A DNA stretch of 9,231 nucleotides, from contig JASHVU010000531.1 in the NCBI GenBank assembly GCA_030044455.1, positions 1 through 9,231 of the forward strand, read 5' to 3'. The position numbers were made by a program, and so were the translations under genes. This DNA is from Acidobacteriaceae bacterium (GTDB taxonomy: Bacteria > Acidobacteriota > Terriglobia > Terriglobales > Acidobacteriaceae). Shown one piece after another: positions 6,053-9,231 of the stretch; positions within the stretch are counted from its first letter, which is position 1; every line of letters begins with the position of its first letter. The notes under the pieces were generated by a model. The model was not told the DNA's origin. It did not search any database and saw only the letters and a list, made by a program, of their open reading frames with translations.

Positions 6053-6058
6053 ATTGTA
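6053..6058 (-). promoter_or_regulatory. possible -10 box just upstream of lpxD
   Basis: On the minus strand the short nuoN-lpxD gap contains TACAAT, five of six matches to the -10 consensus, ending four bases before the first lpxD ATG. Transcription from it would start at or next to the ATG, giving a leaderless message, which fits the lack of a Shine-Dalgarno. The best -35-like match (GTGACC, bases 6079-6074) has a short 15-base spacer, so this is a weak call. Confidence 0.3.
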
Positions 6059-6078
6059 ACGGATGCGATCGGAGGTCA

Positions 6079-7599
6079 CTATTGAGCCGGTTGTTCACTG
6101 GGCGTCGCTGTGGCTGCACCTGCGGGGGTTGCAGGTTCGGGAGCTGGAGCCTGGAGAGTCAGCGCGCCTGATTGCGCGGCGCGGAGCACAGTGTTTGGAA
6201 CAATGCCCAGCATGAGCGTGGCCGCGGCAGTGAAGGCCAGGGCAGCAAGTGCAGTGACGCCTACGCGGGAACGCGGCTGAACAAGGGCGTCGGAATCGGG
6301 ACGGTGCGCGGCGGCCAGGGCGGGACGCAGGTAATACGCCGCCGCTAAGCCCGAATTGAGCAATCCGATGATGGCGAGTGCAATGGCTCCGCCGCTCACC
6401 GCGGCGGTGAACGAGTAGAACTTGCCGAAGAACCCGCCGGTGAAGGGAATGCCGATGAGCGATACGAGGAAGAAGATGAGCATGCTGCCAAGGAACGGCG
6501 AGCGGTAGAGCAATCCGCGATAGTCTTCGATGAGCGTCAGGTGCTCGTCGTAACCGCTCACCAGTGTGATGACAGCGAAGATGCCCACGTTCATGGCTGC
6601 GTAGGCGGCGATGTAGAAGGCCGCGGCAGGAATGCCGATCTCGGGCGCGCCGGCGAAGGCAGCCAGCAGATAGCCAGCGTGGGCAATGGAGGAGTAGGCC
6701 ATCATGCGCTTCACGTTTTGCTGGCGCAGCGCGGCCAGGTTGCCCACAGTCATTGACAGCACGGCGACCGCCCAGAGCAATGGGGACCACAACGAGCGAA
6801 GCGTGGGGAAGGCCTCGTAAACCACGCGAATAAGCAACGCAAAGGCCGCGGCCTTGGGCGCGGTGGAGAGCAGCGCAACAACGGGCGAGGGCGCGCCTTC
6901 GTAGACATCGGGTGTCCAGATGTGAAAAGGCGCGGCCGAAACTTTGAAGAGGATGCCCACCAGCATGAGCGCAAGTGACGCGATCACGAGGATCTGGTTC
7001 TGCGCGCCGGGAGCGGCGTGGGCGATCTTGTAGATTTCGGTGGTGCCGGTGGCGCCAAAGATGAGAGCAATGCCGTAGAGAAAAAATGCAGTGGCGAAGG
7101 AGCCGAGCAGAAAATACTTGAGGGCAGCTTCGGGTCCGCGTCCCACATGTTTGCGGTACCCGGCCAGGACGTAGGTGGAAATGGATGAAATCTCGAGCGC
7201 GATAAAGACCAGCAGCAGTTCGACAGCGCTGGTAAGCAAGCACATGCCGACCGCGCCGAATACGATGAGCGCATAAAACTCGCCCTGGTGGTGAGTATTG
7301 GAGGGCAGGGAATCAAGCGAGAGCAGGAGAGCAACCAGGACAATTCCGCAGATGAGTACGTGGAAGAAGACGGTGAAGTTGCTGGTCTCGACGGTCGCGA
7401 AGAAGCCGGTGCCTTCCGGCAGCGAAAGCTGCCAGATGCTGGCCCAGATTGCGAGAGTGGCGCCGATGGCGGCGACGAAACCGAGATAGCGGCGCGACAC
7501 GCCAGGCGGCAGCGACGCGTCAATGAGCATGACGACGACGCCGGTCAGAGTGAGGATGACCTCAGGGAGGATGCGGTAGATGTCGGGAACTGGGTTCAC
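6079..7599 (-). CDS. nuoN: NADH-quinone oxidoreductase subunit N
   Basis: A 506-residue antiporter-like membrane subunit of respiratory complex I, which couples NADH oxidation and quinone reduction to proton pumping across the inner membrane. The sequence is strongly hydrophobic throughout with the spacing of about 14 helices. Key charged residues are present: Glu136 in VFIALEISS (E. coli Glu133), Lys219 in [14 protein letters not shown] (Lys217), Lys249 in STAPKAAA (Lys247) and Lys393 in GGFFGKFY (Lys395). The C terminus ends in a hydrophilic Ala/Pro/Thr-rich tail from about residue 484. The start is GTG at 7599. This GTG overlaps the nuoM TGA by four bases (GTGA) and is preceded by a perfect AGGAGGT (7612-7606) six bases away, so translation is probably coupled to nuoM but also has its own strong ribosome site. 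Confidence 0.97.
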   Translation of the reverse strand: MNPVPDIYRILPEVILTLTGVVVMLIDASLPPGVSRRYLGFVAAIGATLAIWASIWQLSLPEGTGFFATVETSNFTVFFHVLICGIVLVALLLSLDSLPSNTHHQGEFYALIVFGAVGMCLLTSAVELLLVFIALEISSISTYVLAGYRKHVGRGPEAALKYFLLGSFATAFFLYGIALIFGATGTTEIYKIAHAAPGAQNQILVIASLALMLVGILFKVSAAPFHIWTPDVYEGAPSPVVALLSTAPKAAAFALLIRVVYEAFPTLRSLWSPLLWAVAVLSMTVGNLAALRQQNVKRMMAYSSIAHAGYLLAAFAGAPEIGIPAAAFYIAAYAAMNVGIFAVITLVSGYDEHLTLIEDYRGLLYRSPFLGSMLIFFLVSLIGIPFTGGFFGKFYSFTAAVSGGAIALAIIGLLNSGLAAAYYLRPALAAAHRPDSDALVQPRSRVGVTALAALAFTAAATLMLGIVPNTVLRAAQSGALTLQAPAPEPATPAGAATATPSEQPAQ

Positions 7600-9137
7600 C
7601 GCTGGACCTCCTGGGTGGTTGAAGCCGCCGGGGGCGCCGATTCAAGGAGGCGAATGTATTTAACGATGGCTTGGGTGCCTGGAGGATGCGGGCCAGCTTG
7701 AATGGTGTTGAACCAGAGCGAGGGCGAGACGCCCATTACTACCATGAGAATGACGAGCGGAGTAAGCGCGACGAGCTCGCCAAAGCTCAGATCGTGAGCT
7801 GGTTTTGAATCCGAGATCGAGTTTACCGGTCCATAAAAGAGCCGCAGTACGAGCCAGAGCATGTAAGCGGCGCTGAGGATGACGCCGATGGCGGCGATGA
7901 TGGCTGCGCTGCGGCTTACTCCGGTGAAAGTGCTCGACAGGATCACGAACTCGCCGATAAATCCGCTCAAGAGCGGCAGGCCGATCATGGCGAGTGAGGC
8001 GAGCACAAAGTAGGTTGCGGTACGTGGTAGCTTGGCTGCTAAACCCCCGAAGCTGTCAATCTGGCTTGTGCCGTAGCGGCTTTCAAGTGCGCCGAGCAGG
8101 ACGAACATTGCCGCCTCGACGATGCTGAGATTCAGGATCTGGAACACCGCGCCGCTCCATCCATTGAGGGTGAGGCCGTAAATGGCCAGAATCACCAGGC
8201 TGAAGTGGCTGACTGCGCCGTAGGCCAGCAGGCGGAAAAAATCACGCTGCACCAGCGCGAGACACGCGCCGTATAGGATGCCGATGAGCGCGAGAACCAT
8301 CAGCAGCGGTGCCAGTGCGCGCGCCTGAACGGGGAAAAGGCCGGCGTGGAAGCGCAGCATTGAATAAAGGCCGAGCTTGCCTGCCACCACCATGGCCATG
8401 GCAACGGGCGCTTCGTTAAATGTGTCGGCGAGCCAGCCGTGCAACGGAAAGATCGGGACCTTGACGGCGAAGGCGAAGACGAAGGCGAGCGAGACCCAGA
8501 AGAGTGCTCCGGCGGGAAGCGCTCCGCTGGCAGTCTGGTATTGGAGTTCGGCGAAGTTAAATGTATGAGTCTTGACGTAGAGCCACAGAATTGCGACGAG
8601 GAGCGGAGCCGATGGAATAAACGTGAACAGGAAAAACTTGAGTGCGGCTTTGGGGCCGTCTTTGCGGCCATACATGGCGATAAGGATGGCCATGGGGACC
8701 AGCGAGAGCTCCCAGAAACCGTAATAAAGCAGCAGGTCGAGCGAGATGAAGACGCCGAACATGGAAGTCTGCTGGACCAGAAAGAGCGAGTAGAAGATCG
8801 TGCGGCGAGTCTTGATTGTGTTCCAACTGGCGAGCACGCCGATGGGGGCATGCAGGCCGACAAGAACCACCAGCCAGAGGCTGAGGCCGTCAACGCCGAC
8901 GTGGTAATGAATGGCGGGGTTCTCGACCCATAGGCGAGTGAACTCAAACTGGAAACCGCTTTGGCCGGCAACGAAGTGCGCGGGGAGATGAAGTGTAAGG
9001 CCGAAGGTTGCGAGCGCCGTAAGCAGGGCAATCCAGTTGGGGAGTTTGGCCTGATCGGGCAGGAGCGCTATAAGGATTGCCCCGGCCAGCGGAACCAGCA
9101 GGATGAGGGTGAGAATGGATTGGTCGATAGACGTCAT
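7596..9137 (-). CDS. nuoM: NADH-quinone oxidoreductase subunit M
   Basis: A 513-residue complex I antiporter-like subunit forming one of the proton channels in the membrane arm. It has about 14 hydrophobic helices and family motifs including [10 protein letters not shown] (81-90), [10 protein letters not shown] (140-149), [16 protein letters not shown] (223-238) and [10 protein letters not shown] (391-400). Residues aligning with functional positions of E. coli NuoM are Glu143 (Glu144), Lys226 (Lys234), Lys254 (Lys265), His311 (His322) and Glu396 (Glu407). The region between EAP (242-244) and Lys254 is three residues shorter than in the E. coli type, and the His348 position is Leu337 with Glu341 one turn further on. 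The ATG at 9137 lies four bases after the upstream stop and has only a weak purine stretch before it, suggesting translational coupling. It ends by overlapping nuoN by four bases. Confidence 0.96.
   Translation of the reverse strand: MTSIDQSILTLILLVPLAGAILIALLPDQAKLPNWIALLTALATFGLTLHLPAHFVAGQSGFQFEFTRLWVENPAIHYHVGVDGLSLWLVVLVGLHAPIGVLASWNTIKTRRTIFYSLFLVQQTSMFGVFISLDLLLYYGFWELSLVPMAILIAMYGRKDGPKAALKFFLFTFIPSAPLLVAILWLYVKTHTFNFAELQYQTASGALPAGALFWVSLAFVFAFAVKVPIFPLHGWLADTFNEAPVAMAMVVAGKLGLYSMLRFHAGLFPVQARALAPLLMVLALIGILYGACLALVQRDFFRLLAYGAVSHFSLVILAIYGLTLNGWSGAVFQILNLSIVEAAMFVLLGALESRYGTSQIDSFGGLAAKLPRTATYFVLASLAMIGLPLLSGFIGEFVILSSTFTGVSRSAAIIAAIGVILSAAYMLWLVLRLFYGPVNSISDSKPAHDLSFGELVALTPLVILMVVMGVSPSLWFNTIQAGPHPPGTQAIVKYIRLLESAPPAASTTQEVQR
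7606..7612 (-). promoter_or_regulatory. strong ribosome-binding site of nuoN inside nuoM
   Basis: On the minus strand AGGAGGT lies within the last codons of nuoM, six bases before the GTG at 7599. It fixes GTG 7599 as the nuoN start and is the best Shine-Dalgarno match in the window. Confidence 0.75.
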
Positions 9138-9141
9138 GTTC

Positions 9142-9231
9142 TCAATGCCCTGCCTGGTGGAGATTGGTTACGGTGTACTCGCCGGCTTTATAGATGGCGT
9201 GGCCGTGAAAGAGCGGCAGGCTCCAGGTATG
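9142..9231 (-). CDS. nuoL: probable NADH-quinone oxidoreductase subunit L, C-terminal end (5' end outside window)
   Basis: A minus-strand frame enters from beyond the window edge and is open for 29 codons to TGA at 9144-9142, four bases before the nuoM ATG. It encodes HTWSLPLFHGHAIYKAGEYT and a further nine residues ending LHQAGH. This piece is hydrophilic and His-rich, with no membrane helix and no diagnostic NuoL motif. The assignment therefore rests on the nearly invariant nuoL-nuoM-nuoN gene order and the tight spacing, not on sequence recognition. The usual NuoL C terminus is a membrane helix, so a cytosolic or periplasmic extension, or a different small gene, remains possible. Confidence 0.5.
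   Translation of the reverse strand, partial: HTWSLPLFHGHAIYKAGEYTVTNLHQAGH

Noticed and set aside
6095..7243. 382-codon minus-strand frame overlapping nuoN in another frame
   Set aside because: The product is extremely Arg/His/Cys-rich, as expected from an out-of-frame read of a hydrophobic GC-rich gene; nuoN itself is certain.
1..9231. CRISPR array, tRNA, insertion sequence, phage or defence genes
   Set aside because: No direct repeats with regular spacers, cloverleaf-like sequence, transposase motif or terminal inverted repeats were seen on either strand.

Overview
The window looks like chromosomal DNA of a Gram-negative (diderm) bacterium with fairly high GC. My best guess is the phylum Acidobacteriota. 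The guess rests on the style of the exported proteins, the PagL-like outer-membrane enzyme variant, frequent TTG/GTG starts, and nuoLMN followed directly by lpxD. No rRNA or other phylogenetic marker is present, so placement is inference. I see no mobile element, CRISPR array, tRNA, phage gene or origin.

Plus-strand block (1-4528). It opens with the 3' end of an rfbC-type dTDP-4-dehydrorhamnose 3,5-epimerase, then a small four-helix membrane protein of unknown role. Next is yebC, with a good extended -10 promoter before it and a clear intrinsic terminator after it. A short 8-bp imperfect tandem repeat leads straight into the start region of an exported PagL-like lipid A deacylase / acyloxyacyl hydrolase family protein. 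A pair of overlapping hairpins separates that gene from a stand-alone glutamate formimidoyltransferase (ftcD). The block ends with an exported protein I do not recognise.

Minus-strand block (9231-4584), convergent with the first. Read in its own direction it carries the tail of a probable nuoL, then nuoM and nuoN with a 4-base overlap (proton-pumping membrane subunits of respiratory complex I). These are followed 30 bases later by lpxD (lipid A biosynthesis) and, 46 bases after that, a small lipoprotein. The two blocks meet in a 55-base gap holding a long-looped GC-rich inverted repeat.

Themes. Three genes concern the outer membrane or lipopolysaccharide: rfbC (rhamnose for O-antigen or other polysaccharide), lpxD (second acylation of lipid A) and the PagL-like protein (possible removal of an acyl chain). 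Complex I, histidine catabolism and YebC are separate housekeeping functions. The region is largely ordinary. The points most worth a second look are substitutions at two normally conserved functional positions (the PagL-like Glu and the NuoM central-axis His), the repeat at a translation start, the overlapping hairpins before ftcD, and a Shine-Dalgarno-free lpxD start with a -10-like box placed where a leaderless transcript would begin. I found no convincing new multi-gene system.
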